In this document: positions 10,436-20,101 of the stretch, piece after piece
Layout of the letters: every line of letters begins with the position of its first letter
How positions within the stretch are numbered: the first letter of the stretch is position 1
Source: Megaustenia siamemsis
Lineage: Eukaryota; Mollusca; Gastropoda; Stylommatophora; Ariophantidae
DNA: 64,000 bases
NCBI GenBank assembly: GCA_032433765.1
Contig: JAVIAB010000160.1
Coordinates: 15,616,307-15,680,306 of the forward strand
Direction of reading: 5' to 3'
Translations under genes and position numbers: made by a program
The notes under the pieces: model-generated
The model's input: only the letters and a program-made list of their open reading frames with translations
What the model was told of the DNA's origin: nothing
Databases searched by the model: none

Positions 10436-11374
10436 TCAGAGTAGGATTCCAGTCTCTCTCATGAAGTCAGCTGTCTGTTTAAGCGAATCGATCGTCCCAT
10501 ATAATTTCTCCTCCAGGGAGGTGGGCGTGGACCATATTGCTCTTCTCAGGTCCGTGTACTGGGGGCAATCCTGTAGAACATGATTTGCAGTCATATTGTC
10601 CAGTGTACAGTGGCATAGGCTGGTAGTTACTATTTTGAATTTGGTGAACATGTGATTTCTCATTCTATTGTGGCCTGTGCGTATGCGAAGTATGATGACT
10701 TGATGCCTCCATGATAGTTGATGGTATCCGTCACTCTCGTTATGCTTTGGGTGTTCACGTTTCCATTTTTCATGGAACTGACCCTTGAGGATGGAGTTGG
10801 CTTCGTCATAACTGAGCGGATTGTTCTCTTGTGGTAATCTCCCTCCCTCTTTAGCTAATTTATCTGCTCGTTCGTTCCCGTGTATATTACAGTGTGATGG
10901 TATCAACTGAATGACTACTCTCTGGAAGTTATTGCATAGTTGGTCCAGGGTAGTTCTTAAGTCATCTAGTTCATTGTTCTTGGGGGTTTTTAGAGCTGAT
11001 AATACTGACAGTGCATCAGTCATAATCACCAATTTATTGTGCATGTTATTTTTGTGTTGAGTAGCCAGTGTTGCAGCATCTCTGATGGCCTCAGTTTCTG
11101 CTTTAAAGTTGTTTGAGAATTTCCAAGTAGCTATTGACTTGGCGATCTCGTTCTGGTTATTCAGCATCAAGAACACACCACCCCCTCCATTTCTGGTGGC
11201 ATTTGTAGCAGAGCCATCTGTGTATATGTGGGACCAAGAGTCATGTGGGTAGTATCGTGTATATGTTTTTCTGCTACTTGTTTTCTTTCTGTGTCTGATT
11301 GGGTGCCTTTTTTTCGTGATTCCTGTTATATTTTCCTGAAGTTCTGGTATTTTATGCTTCCCATAAGGAGACAT
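10436..11374 (-). pseudogene. LINE RNase H domain and C-terminus
   Basis: A 312-codon frame. The RNase H catalytic series is visible: D in IYTDGS, E in KAETEAIRDAA, D in MTDALSVLSAL and D in GNERADKLAKEGG, with IPSHCNIHGN before the last. In LINEs this domain removes template RNA during reverse transcription. The C-terminus (HVLQDCPQYTDLRR to TADFMRETGILL) follows a CHCTLDN segment. The frame begins mid-protein, after a shift from the RT frame at about 11374, so the copy cannot make the full polyprotein. Confidence 0.85.
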
Positions 11375-11751
11375 CAGATGGGTTTTGATATTGTTTGGGA
11401 AAGTACTGGGTCTCCAGTAGTTAGTTCATTGACGATTGCAGCGAAGTTGCTCCTCTTTATTCGTACAATTCCGAAACCAGATATTCTTTGGTGCATGGGG
11501 TGGCTAAGGAGCCTTCTATATTTCTCCGCTTGTTGCAATACTTTAGTGACCCCTCTGTCATCTAAGGGTTGTAAACCTGTTACTGTTTCTAGAGTCTTGA
11601 TAGTTGTAGATTTCATAGCACCAGTGATGATACGGGCAGCTTGGTTCTGTGTTCTGTTAATTTTGCTAAGGTGTGATTTGGAAGCCATAGCCCAGGCTGT
11701 GACTCCATATTCTAGAACTGGTCTGACACTTCCTACGTATAGTCTTTTCAA
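11374..11751 (-). pseudogene. LINE RT thumb/connection segment
   Basis: A 125-codon frame starting KRLYVGSVRPVLEYGVTAWA and containing QNQAARIITGAMKSTTIKTL. This is typical of the region between RT and RNase H in I- and jockey-like elements. It aligns residue by residue with the end of 23195-23827. It ends at a stop just before the RNase H frame, showing a frameshift or stop between the two. Confidence 0.8.
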
Positions 11752-11768
11752 AATATTGCTGTCTGCCC

Positions 11769-12001
11769 CCCCCCCTGTCCGTTCGTGCCAATTTCTTCAT
11801 AATATTTGTCCGTTTACATAATATTTGGAGTTTATTTAATAATATTTGGAGTTTATTTAATTTTGTTAATAGTAAATTTCTAATTTTATTTTCTCTTTCA
11901 TTCCTCTTTGTTTAGTCTTAAAACAACATTTGTTTTATGACATATACATATGCACGCATACGTTCAGAAATTCACACACACACACATACTTCTCAGAAAT
12001 A
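11769..12001. other. AT-rich, no gene
   Basis: Contains a 24-bp imperfect duplication (AATATTTGGAGTTTATTTAA twice near 11820-11862) and CA-rich sequence. Nothing else was recognised. Confidence 0.4.
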
Positions 12002-12011
12002 CGTACATACA

Positions 12012-12170
12012 TTCATCATCGTCATGTGCATACCGGTTGGCGTAGGCGATCATGTCCTTCCACAATCTTCTATCTACAGTGCATCGTATCAGTTCTGTTG
12101 TTGACTGTTTTCCATGCCATGACACCAAGCTATCCAGTATTTTCTCTCTTTGTCGATCTCTCTTTCCTTC
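12012..12170 (-). mobile_element. LINE 3' tail (YANRYGT family), 10-bp TSD
   Basis: Carries the family signature CCGGTTGGCGTAGGCGATCA and CTACAGTGCATCGTATCAGT on the plus strand. The flanking repeat CGTACATACA occurs at 12002-12011 and 12171-12180. It is a 159-bp 5'-truncated stub. Confidence 0.8.
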
Positions 12171-12211
12171 CGTACATACACTAACATTTGTAAATTCGAT
12201 AGTATTTCATC

Positions 12212-12565
12212 ATTATCATCATGTGCCATACCGATTTTGCGGAGGCGAACATTTTCTTCCATAATCTTCTATCCACCATGCATCGTATCAATTATGTTGT
12301 TGATTGTTTTCCGTGGCATGACACCAGGCTATCTAGTTTATTCTCTCTTTGTCGCCCGGGATATCTTTGTCCCTGTATTTTGCCAGTTATAACCAAGTAT
12401 TCCAACTTTCCTCTTCCCACGATATGCCTGAAAAATGTTGATTGTTTTTTTCGGATGATTTTAGGAGCTCCCTTTTTGTGTTGGCCTCTTTGAGAATGTC
12501 ATTGTTGGTTCTTTTAGTTGTCCAGGGAACTCTCAACATTCTTCTCAGAAATCCCATCTCTCTGG
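12212..12565 (-). mobile_element. LINE 3' tail (YANRYGT family), longer copy
   Basis: Same 3' sequence as the neighbour 12012-12170 but diverged. The minus strand can be read in pieces through the conserved CGGAC-free tail and ends near the RRMLRVPWT-like codons at about 12550. Two independent insertions of one family lie within 40 bp of each other. Confidence 0.75.
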
Positions 12566-13379
12566 CCTTTAATCGTTTTTTTTAATTTGTCTATCTACTG
12601 TCTTTAATTCGCTTCCATTTGATGCACAAGGTGTTTTTAATTTTCTAACATGTTACTTTGGCCTGAGCTATTCTACTATTTATTTCTGTGGTGCCCATTC
12701 CGTCTGTATTAGCCCTTATTTAAATACCATTTAAATATAAATTCATCATACAAAACCACAAACAGCTATCAACTATATAGTATACATTAAAAAATACTAT
12801 CTGTTATCAGTTTGAACAACTTTATTGGAAACTTTAAAAAAATATTTCCTGGTATGTGTTGAAACAAGCTCCCACCAAATTCACTCACAGACAAACACAT
12901 TTTACAGTTACCAGTATTTCAAAAGTGACATATATGTCTTTATGACATATGTCTTTATAGTCACAACCAGACCAACTGTCGGAGTAAAGGACCAACTGTG
13001 AATGTCAATAGTTTGTTCATACCACTATAACAGTGCGGTCTCGCAACAGATGTTGACTAACTCTATGTTATTTTTCTGAGTTGTTTCCCGCTTTTATTGT
13101 TAGGTCGCTCAAACAAAATGTATTTATTTGTTTTTTTTATACTTATTTTTCCACTGAAAATTGCAACTGCAACTTCATTCGCTTAGTTAAATAATTATCT
13201 TATCTTATTTCTTTGAATTCTCTGTTTCCATAATTTCAGGTTTTCTCATTCTCTTTGCTATTCGATGTTTTCTTCCATTGACTGAGCCTAAAAGAGAAGA
13301 AACAAAACAATAAATGTGACTAGATCAATAGAGCAATTAGTCCGTTTTGAGTGGTATCTAACGAAACTCTAAGACGATC
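12566..13379. other. No recognisable feature
   Basis: AT-rich unique sequence. No ORF above background, no tRNA-like box pair and no tandem repeat was noticed. Confidence 0.4.
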
Positions 13380-13480
13380 AATTTAATTATTAATGCCATG
13401 AAAAATGTACAAACATCAAAACAAATAACACAAGGGCTTACACTTAGAATGGCAAAATGTTATATCATGTCAATACAGTA
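13380..13480 (+). mobile_element. LINE fragment (RCGDGTQ family)
   Basis: Forward frame NAMKNVQTSKQITQGLTLRMAKCYIMSI aligns with NAMKNIMTSKQITPGLKLRIAKCYIFSI in the nested LINE at 21743-22228. The match stops near 13480 although the frame stays open to 13646. The rest (YMMMFIRRNKYVTGQ onwards) is unrecognised. Confidence 0.7.
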
Positions 13481-14140
13481 CATGATGATGTTTATCAGAC
13501 GAAATAAATACGTGACTGGCCAGGTTTTGTTAATGGCCTGTGCCCCACTGGAAATGAAAGCCAAAAAATGGAAGAGATGGGATATTCACATGACGCAAGG
13601 TTATAATAAATTAATGTACCACCTGTTGAAGTTGATAAGCCTATGAACGTGTCATCAACCGTTCGCATAATGACTACTGAACATGTGCAACAAAGGTAAT
13701 ACAGACGAACAACGACACAGAAATTTAGATAAATGTATATACACAAATCTAATTACATGGCTATAATATGTTAGATATACAAGAAAGAAAGTGTATATAT
13801 AGATATCCTTATATATATTTCTGTGTTGTTGTTTGTTGTTCTATCTGAAGGACTATTTGGCCGAAGCGTGGACTCTTGTTTTGTGTACGTAAAGCTGTTA
13901 CCATAACACTCCGTTCTTCCTTTTCTTAATTTGTCATTATTATCGTTAGCTTTACAGCATCTTCTCATCTCTTTGCTTCTTGGTACATCTTGATGTTTTT
14001 ATATCTAATACAGACGGATTCGCAATACGACACCAAAGTAGTGTATTGTAATTATAGCACACTCTTCAGGCAGATGAGTCAAAGAAGACAGAGGTGCGTA
14101 CGTTATGGCTATGAGTAGAATGACGATGGAAGAAATGGCA
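13481..14140. other. No gene; possible Penelope-type end near 13850
   Basis: The string CTGAAGGACTATTTGGCCGAAGCGTGGACTC type (about 13840-13875) resembles the 3' region often seen after Penelope-like GIY-YIG domains, but no protein part was found. The rest is unremarkable. Confidence 0.25.
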
Positions 14141-14144
14141 GTGA

Positions 14145-14268
14145 CCATAGGCATTCATCTGGTAACAGTCACAAGACTACACCCACGCATGCATACAAAG
14201 CAATTCGATAAGCATGATAAGAAAAATTGAGGCGGGCTCTGTACGAAGGGCAATGGGTCGAGTCATTA
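14145..14268 (+). repeat. Dispersed repeat, mate at 48421-48540 (-)
   Basis: AAAAATTGAGGCGGGCTCTG and its flanks match the reverse complement of 48421-48540 over about 110 bp with scattered differences. The family is unknown. It ends about 90 bp before the DDE transposon. Confidence 0.6.
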
Positions 14269-14357
14269 CAGAAGTCAGCGATAGGCAGTTACCTTTGTCT
14301 ACGTCACTGGACATGCGGGCGTATATAAAGGCCCTTTTCGTCTTGTCAGACGGTCTA

Positions 14358-14441
14358 TAGCTTGTTTCATAAGTCGTGCCAAACTTTAAAAATCAATATC
14401 TTTTAAACCGCTTTTTGTAATTTTTTTCAAAATTTGCATGT
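14358..14441 (+). repeat. 5' terminal inverted repeat of the DDE transposon
   Basis: Begins TAGCTTGTTTCATAAGTCGT. About 70 percent of positions match the reverse complement of 16390-16473 by eye. Confidence 0.78.
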
Positions 14442-14741
14442 ATAGTTATAATGATTAGAACCCAACAGGGAATTAATTTAATTAAAAACAAACATTTGGT
14501 TATTATTGTTGCTTATTTGATTTATATAAATTTATAACGACCCATTGATGTAGTCAAAACTTAGTGTTTACAGTATTTAAGTTAAAAATAGCGATTACAA
14601 ATCCATACACGCTCAATTTACGATTTTGCACGCTTTCCGCGTGAGTTGTCTGACACAATTAGACACTTGTAGTAAACACGAAACATTGTGTGTTCCATTT
14701 CCGTTAATTCAGCGGCGTAACGTGGAACAATAACATTTATC

Positions 14742-16019
14742 ATGAGTCTTAAAATGAAATTCTGCAGTTTACAAAACATCGCATTAAAAATGTATGACTA
14801 TTTTTGCAAAGAGGCTAAACGAGGAAGATTATTTCATTCTTTAGAAAACCCTGAGAATAGGACAAGACACATTTTGGATTTATCTAAACGGTCATTTAAT
14901 CGCTGGATTCAAGCACGTGACCGTCAATGTTCCAAATATACAAAATCACAAGGAAGAGCAAAAATGTTGGATAATTTCGACGGTGAACTTATTAGAAGTG
15001 AAATTCACAAAATGTTGGGTATGAATGAAACTGTTACAATAAGAAAATTAAAAGTATCGCTGAAAAAGAACAACAGTATTGAAATATCAAAGTCTACATT
15101 ATGGAGGAATGTGAGAGCTGCAGGCTTTACATTCAGAAAGTATTCCAATGGACGAAACATCATCTGTGAGAAGCCACATATAGTAGTCATGAGAAGCAAG
15201 TACTTACGTGAAGTAAAAGAGGTGCGCAAGCAAGGTTATGATATTGTGTACTTGGATGAAACATGGATCAATGCTCACCACACTAACCAAAGGGAATGGC
15301 AGTCATCAGATGGAAAGATTAAGAGATTAATACCTAGCAGCAAAGGACAGCGCTTGATAATTGCTCATGCAGGTAGTCGACAACATGGACTAATACAGAA
15401 TGCAGAGCTCATTTTTCTTTTAAAATCCATAGACAATCGGGATTATCACTCTGAGATGAATGGTCACATATTTAGACATTGGATTGAAAATTCTGTTCTC
15501 CCATCACTAGATCGACCATCTTGCCTAATAATGGACAATGCAGCGTACCACAACATTGTTGCACTTGAAGATAAAGTCCCGACGTCATCCAGTACAAAAG
15601 ATGCTATTAAGATATGGCTCACAAAGGAGCACATACAATTTAATAACATGTACTTAAAACCTGAATTACTATCTCTAGTAAAGCAAAAACAGAGGACAAA
15701 GATTTTTCAAATAGATAAGATTATCCAAGAGCACGGTCATATAAGTTTGAGGCTGCCACCTTACCATGCTCATTTAAATCCAATAGAACTAATCTGGGCA
15801 AAATTAAAAGGACAAGTGGCAGATGAAAATACAACATTCAAAATATGCGATGTAAAGACTCTTGCTAATCTCGCTTTATTAAATATAGACAAAGATTATT
15901 GGGCTAAATGTGAAGACCACGTCTTAAAACAGGAAGAGGAATATTGGAAAAATTATGGTTTGTGGAATGTTCAACCCCAAACAGTTATTAATCTTTTAGA
16001 CTCGTCTGATTCAGAATGA
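14742..16019 (+). CDS. DDE transposase, IS630/Tc1/mariner superfamily
   Basis: 425 codons, uninterrupted. The protein cuts the element at its inverted repeats and inserts it at TA. The N-terminal half (about 1-140) is basic and helical, with helix-turn-helix-like stretches (e.g. VTIRKLKVSLKKNNSIEISKS style, 97-121), as in paired-like DNA-binding domains. The catalytic triad is visible: D172 in VYLDETW, D265 in LIMDNAAYHN and E349 in HLNPIELIWAKLK. The second spacing is 83 residues, far longer than DD34E/D Tc1 or mariner and close to the DD82E group called Sailor. All three acidic residues are present, so the protein could be active. The start is the first ATG of the frame, about 385 bp inside the 5' terminal repeat. 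Family placement is by motif and spacing only. Confidence 0.9.
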   Translation: MSLKMKFCSLQNIALKMYDYFCKEAKRGRLFHSLENPENRTRHILDLSKRSFNRWIQARDRQCSKYTKSQGRAKMLDNFDGELIRSEIHKMLGMNETVTIRKLKVSLKKNNSIEISKSTLWRNVRAAGFTFRKYSNGRNIICEKPHIVVMRSKYLREVKEVRKQGYDIVYLDETWINAHHTNQREWQSSDGKIKRLIPSSKGQRLIIAHAGSRQHGLIQNAELIFLLKSIDNRDYHSEMNGHIFRHWIENSVLPSLDRPSCLIMDNAAYHNIVALEDKVPTSSSTKDAIKIWLTKEHIQFNNMYLKPELLSLVKQKQRTKIFQIDKIIQEHGHISLRLPPYHAHLNPIELIWAKLKGQVADENTTFKICDVKTLANLALLNIDKDYWAKCEDHVLKQEEEYWKNYGLWNVQPQTVINLLDSSDSE

Positions 16020-16389
16020 AAGTATATAGCCCCCACAATGTTGGCCCCTATATTACCTTAAATTATTTCAACAAACGGTCCTTTTCAGGACCACACAACT
16101 ATGAAAATTGGACATACAGGTATACCTTGATATTATTATCGTCTGTCCTCGAACTGAGCAGACAATAATTCTCCTGGTGTTTTGTTTTATCCAGTTATTT
16201 CCCCATTACGGCCACGCCTTTACCTAGAGAAAATTAATCGTAGACCAGCAACTACGGTAATTTCTATTCTTTAGGGGTTCACAATTTACAATTTTGACAA
16301 ACATCAAAGAAATATCGCCGCTTTAAGAAAACTGCAGCTGCAAGATATTTGTTAAATATACATTTCAAGGGTCTTTTGCATTCTAATAA

Positions 16390-16473
16390 CATTTGGAAAA
16401 TTTCAAAAGTATTTAACAAACGGTTAGAGAGTAATAGCGTTTTGAAGTTGGGCATATGTTTTGAAACGAGCTA
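16390..16473 (-). repeat. 3' terminal inverted repeat of the DDE transposon
   Basis: Reverse complement begins TAGCTCGTTTCAAAACATAT and aligns to the 5' repeat. Followed by TA. Confidence 0.78.
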
Positions 16474-16540
16474 TAGTAGAGGCTACTGTGTATTTTTTTT
16501 AGGTTTTGTTTTTGCCGAACAGCTTCTCTCGTGGCTAATT

Positions 16541-16835
16541 CTACCAATATTTTACAAACACGCGGTCACAGAATGAACAAGTCAGGCTCGCTGATCCACA
16601 GGGTTTTCCATCCTTTTTCATGAGCCTTTTCTCTTTTAAGTTGTGCCTTAGCACAGTCTCAAATGATGTTATACCGTTCCTTATACATGCTCTCCATGTG
16701 CGATCACTTGCCAGATGTTCCCAGTCATATTCACAGATGGAGAAGTCATTCAGAGATGATTTACATATATCTCTATATCGTAGTTTAGGTCTGCCAATTT
16801 GTCTTTTTCCGTGTATTATGCGGGAGTACGGGGCT
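16541..16835 (-). mobile_element. LINE 3' fragment, GRPKLRYR family
   Basis: Minus strand reads HGKRQIGRPKLRYRDICKSS, then EYDWEHLASDRTWRACIRNG, KEKRLMKKDGKPCG and CSFCDRVFVKYW to a stop. This is the C-terminal zinc-finger-like end of the LINE also seen at 588-1015 (+). The upstream part of the 198-codon frame (16836-17137) is antisense to another LINE and is not part of this protein. Confidence 0.82.
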
Positions 16836-17110
16836 ATGAAAGAGTGGACAGGTTGGCTAGCTGTGCTGTCGTTGAAGACGGTCAACCAATTGATCTGACA
16901 TACGGCATTAAAGCCCTCCGAGATGTGGGAAAGGCACAGGACTTCGACAACTATGAGTCCATGTCTCTCCTTCAGATGGAGTATATGGGAGTAAAGATGG
17001 GTACATCCATACCTGGAGTCGTCAGTCGCTGGACGTGGCGGGACATGCTGAAGAGTGATGTGAGCACCTATTAACATGTTCAGTGTGCAATGATAATAAC
17101 TCACAAATAA
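16822..17110 (+). mobile_element. LINE RNase H end (GVVSRWT family)
   Basis: Forward frame reads AGVRGYERVDRLASCAVVED, GKAQDFDNYESMSLLQMEYM and GVVSRWTWRDMLKSDVSTY. It aligns with the minus ORF at 47888-48340, where the RNase H signature GVRGNESADMLA is better kept. It ends in AATAACTCAATAAC. It lies tail to tail with the LINE at 16541-16835. Confidence 0.75.
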
Positions 17111-17440
17111 CTCAATAACAAAGTAAGCGTATAACATAAGATGGACATATAATTAAGTTCATAAAGAGGTCACCACAAACATTTCAATCATTAGTTTACA
17201 ACGGCAAACTAATTGAGAATCATTGGATGCATATATCAGATTATTGATCCAGCAAAGATATCAAGATAAAGATAAATAAAGTTAAATGCTTTTATAGCAA
17301 TTTAAACAGCGTTTGGAGATCCACTCAGTGGAAAATAATGTCCGGACTAAGAACATATGAGAGCTGCATAACTTATTTGCTTTTAGCAAGGGTCTGAAAG
17401 CTTGAGAAAAAAAGGAAAATAAATATCAACACTATCTTCA
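17111..17440. other. No recognisable feature
   Basis: AT-rich sequence; nothing recognised. Confidence 0.4.
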
Positions 17441-17905
17441 AAAAAATCAACACTGTCTTCATAAGTATCAAAACTATCTTCACAAATATCAACACTGTCT
17501 TTACGGATATCAATACTAACTTCTCAAATATCAACACTAACTTCTCAAATATCAATACTAACTTCTCAAATATCAATACTAACTTCTCAAATATCAATAC
17601 TAACTTCTCAAATAGCAATACTAACTTCTCAAATATCAATACTAACTTCTCAAATATCAATACTAACTTCTCAAATATCAATACTAACTTCTCAAATATC
17701 AATACTAACTTCTCAAATATCAATACTAACTTCTCAAATATCAAAACTAACTTCTCAAATATCAGTACTAACTTCTCAAATATCAATACTAACTTCTCAA
17801 ATATCAGTACTAACTTCTCAAATATCAATACTAACTTCTCAAATATCAACACTTTCTTCACAAATATTAACACTAATTTAAAACATATCACTATTTTTAC
17901 AAATA
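17441..17905. repeat. 21-bp minisatellite
   Basis: About 20 copies of TAACTTCTCAAATATCAATAC. The seven-codon period keeps a minus frame open (EKLVLIF repeats, 192 codons). That frame is hydrophobic and repetitive without any other support, so it is judged non-coding. The array edges are degenerate (CACAAATATCAACAC types). Confidence 0.93.
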
Positions 17906-18682
17906 TCATCACATTCTTCATAAATAGAAACACTTTCTTCACTTCGTACAATTGGTCTGTGGAAAATTTAGAGATTTCTTTTTAGACCAAACAATTTAAA
18001 ACAATCAAAAAAACTGCTCAAGGAGTGCAATGAACAGGAAAGAGATATTCAGGAAGACGAAAGTGTACGTGCTTAAAAGAGACACAGAAACAATCTAGAG
18101 TTGATATGCAGTATACGTCAACACATTGAGTGCTGTTCAATTGCCGTCGTTGGAATTGTTTGACGTCAATTATTTACATGTTACAACTCATTAATATGGA
18201 CTGCTTTAGCAAGTTAACCGAAGGTTTCACTTTAGGGATCTTGCACTGTGTTTCGTGCGTTGTTGCCTGCATTCACTAGAGTAATTTATGGGCGCAGCCA
18301 TTGTTGTGTGTGCGTCATCATGATGGCTCATCGTATATCCCTAGACCGGACGCTAATGATAAATGGGGACATGACGGAGCTTTGTTCATGACTTTGCAGC
18401 AGCGGGGTGACTCCCAGAGTTTCATCTTAGTCAGGAGGGATTTTGTCTAGATTCAAGAGGGCTACTGTGAGATGAAGGGTAGACATGTAAACTGGTTTAT
18501 AATTTCACAAATTCACATTGCAGGGAGATCTTACGGTCTGTTGTTTGATGTGCTACGCGATAGTCCGAGGACTAACTGATGATGTATATATACTATATGT
18601 TCGGATTTGGAGTCAAAAACGATGTCTTAACATCATCAAGTGCTATACATTAAAAAAAATATGACCATCATCATTTTCAGGA
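17906..18682. other. No recognisable feature
   Basis: Mixed-composition sequence. No ORF, tandem repeat or element end was recognised. Confidence 0.35.
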
Positions 18683-19330
18683 GGACGTGAACTTCCGGTC
18701 AATATGGTGGATAGGCGGCTTGGAACCATTAAAGGCTATTTCTGAAAAGTGTTCCTTGTTGCAGTTTCCTCATATTCTAAGTCCGGCTTGTTGCAGGAGC
18801 TACTGAGTTAAGTGCTCTGTGCAGACCGTGAGCTGCGTGTCTCATCCGTTTTAATCGTGTTTCAATATTCCGATTCTTTACGATAAAAGATGATATCGTA
18901 TGACATGGAAACGACGGTTGTGTTCACTTTCTGTGCGGTTTCGTCTTATGTTTTTGGCGTGTGCTGAGAATGCTATGATGGAGACTACAGTTACCTTTCT
19001 TTGTTTGGGAGATGAGATAGTAATTCTGGTGATTCCACTGGCACGGGCGGTTGAGCAATTATGGATTTTAATTCGTTTGCAGTGATACCGGGGCCTACCA
19101 TAACCATAACAGAAACAATCACAAGAACTTCTAAGCTGTGAACATCAAAGAACAGGAAAAGTAGAACTAATAAAGGTGACGAAGTGTTCTCCATTGAAAG
19201 AAATATTACAGTTTGGGTCAGACTTGGGTATCCTGTGTAAAAGTTTACGAACTTTACAAGAAGGCTGGTATTTGATGTCTTACAAGATGAGATGAAGCGT
19301 GTGGGGCTCTGATATCTTTATTGGACTGTG
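18683..19330 (+). repeat. Dispersed repeat, possible LINE 5' UTR and ORF1 start
   Basis: The first ~415 bp match 51766-52165 in the same orientation (shared GAAAAGTGTTCCTTGTTGCA, TGAGCAATTATGGATTTTAA). At 19062 a short frame opens as MDFNSFAVIPGPTITITETI and continues with stops as RKSRTNKGDEVFSIERNITV. A 5' UTR leading into a decayed LINE ORF1 would explain this; it is inference. Confidence 0.55.
19317..19322 (-). promoter_or_regulatory. Possible polyadenylation signal AATAAA
   Basis: AATAAA on the minus strand about 190 bp downstream of the stop of the membrane-protein ORF at 19508-20101. Such hexamers are common in AT-rich DNA, so this is weak support. Confidence 0.25.
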
Positions 19331-19507
19331 GCCTAGGAAATGAAGAAGAAAAGAAGAAAGAAATAGAAGACAATGTAGAAGAAATACAATTTTGTGCTAC
19401 ATTCTCTTGAGATGCCGGTAGTCTTGTATTTAGAATGTTCTCTCTGTGAGAAAACTGACGTTCAAATCATTCATGTCCAGAAAGTAGACAAACATGCCAG
19501 GTAACAC

Positions 19508-20101
19508 TCAATGATCTATACTTCCGTAGGGCTTAACTGTAGAGAAGTCTTTGTTAATTTCTAATTGATCGGAATCAATTAATCTGGGTTTATCTTGTTT
19601 TGGATCATTGCAGGGTTGTGTATCTGACATCTCTGTTTGTTCTTTCGTGGAAGTTGGTTTCGATGTGTTAATGCTCGGCATATTTATGGCATTCTTTTCG
19701 TTTATTCTGTTGTCATGACTTCCGCCTGGTTGACGCCGTTGTTGACAGTACTGTTGTTGCCTGCTCTGCTGTTTACAGCTCTGCTGTTTCTTGTCTCCCG
19801 TTGGAAGCGAGCATTTGTTAATAACGATAACTTTGGTTAGAAGTACAGAAGTCATTATTGCCCCTAGTGCGAGCAGCCCCATACCAATAGCCGCGACTAT
19901 GTCCAGAATAATTATCGTTCTGGCGTGAGCCAGTTGCCGTTCCTCGTTTTCTTTGGCTGACAGTTTTGCGTCTAAGATATAATATGGATCAATAGGCCAC
20001 AAAAGACTGGTCAAAGTCACGCAGACTCCGACCACTACAAAGATCAGAGTTACGTTACTGATACACTCTTCGTTGACCTCACAGCCACACTTACGTGCCA
20101 T
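19508..20101 (-). CDS. Putative two-helix membrane protein (host gene candidate)
   Basis: 197 codons, single open exon, non-repetitive and of balanced composition, unlike most ORFs here. The N-terminus is cysteine-rich (MARKCGCEVNEEC). Helix 1 spans about 17-36 (VTLIFVVVGVCVTLTSLLWP), with a possible N-glycosylation site at N16. A short charged loop is followed by helix 2, about 62-94 (TIIILDIVAAIGMGLLALGA). The C-terminal tail of about 100 residues is polar, glutamine- and asparagine-rich, with QQQ runs and an end in KPYGSIDH. The codon just before ATG is an in-frame TAG, so the start is well fixed unless an upstream exon is spliced in. I do not recognise the family; a small tetraspan-like or signalling membrane protein is possible. 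No element ends flank it directly. Confidence 0.6.
   Translation of the reverse strand: MARKCGCEVNEECISNVTLIFVVVGVCVTLTSLLWPIDPYYILDAKLSAKENEERQLAHARTIIILDIVAAIGMGLLALGAIMTSVLLTKVIVINKCSLPTGDKKQQSCKQQSRQQQYCQQRRQPGGSHDNRINEKNAINMPSINTSKPTSTKEQTEMSDTQPCNDPKQDKPRLIDSDQLEINKDFSTVKPYGSIDH

Larger units (their letters stand above)
10371..11768 (-). mobile_element. RNase H-bearing I-like LINE, 5'-truncated
   Basis: Minus strand: RT thumb and connection (11374-11751), then an RNase H domain (10436-11374), a short 3' UTR ending TCTGATTGAGTCTTGATCGC and an (AG)n tail at 10371-10419. Truncation is upstream of 11768, where a C-run and decayed sequence lie. The larger copy at 21348-25196 shows the preceding RT and endonuclease. 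It is probably of the I/Nimbus-type LINE group, by the APE endonuclease, RT, RNase H order. Confidence 0.88.
14358..16473 (+). mobile_element. Complete Tc1/mariner-like (DD83E, Sailor-type) transposon
   Basis: A 2116-bp unit flanked by TA on both sides (14356-14357 and 16474-16475), the target duplication expected for the IS630-Tc1-mariner superfamily. The ends are long imperfect inverted repeats of about 85 bp (14358-14441 and 16390-16473), both starting TAGCT(T/C)GTTTCA and sharing TGCC.AACTT.AAAA and AACCG blocks. One uninterrupted transposase ORF lies inside. I see no second copy in the window. Confidence 0.85.

Noticed and set aside
16836..17137. N-terminal half of a 198-codon minus ORF
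   Set aside because: It is antisense to a plus-strand LINE RNase H fragment; only 16541-16835 is genuine on the minus strand.
17373..17951. 192-codon ORF of EKLVLIF repeats
   Set aside because: 21-bp minisatellite with a seven-codon period.
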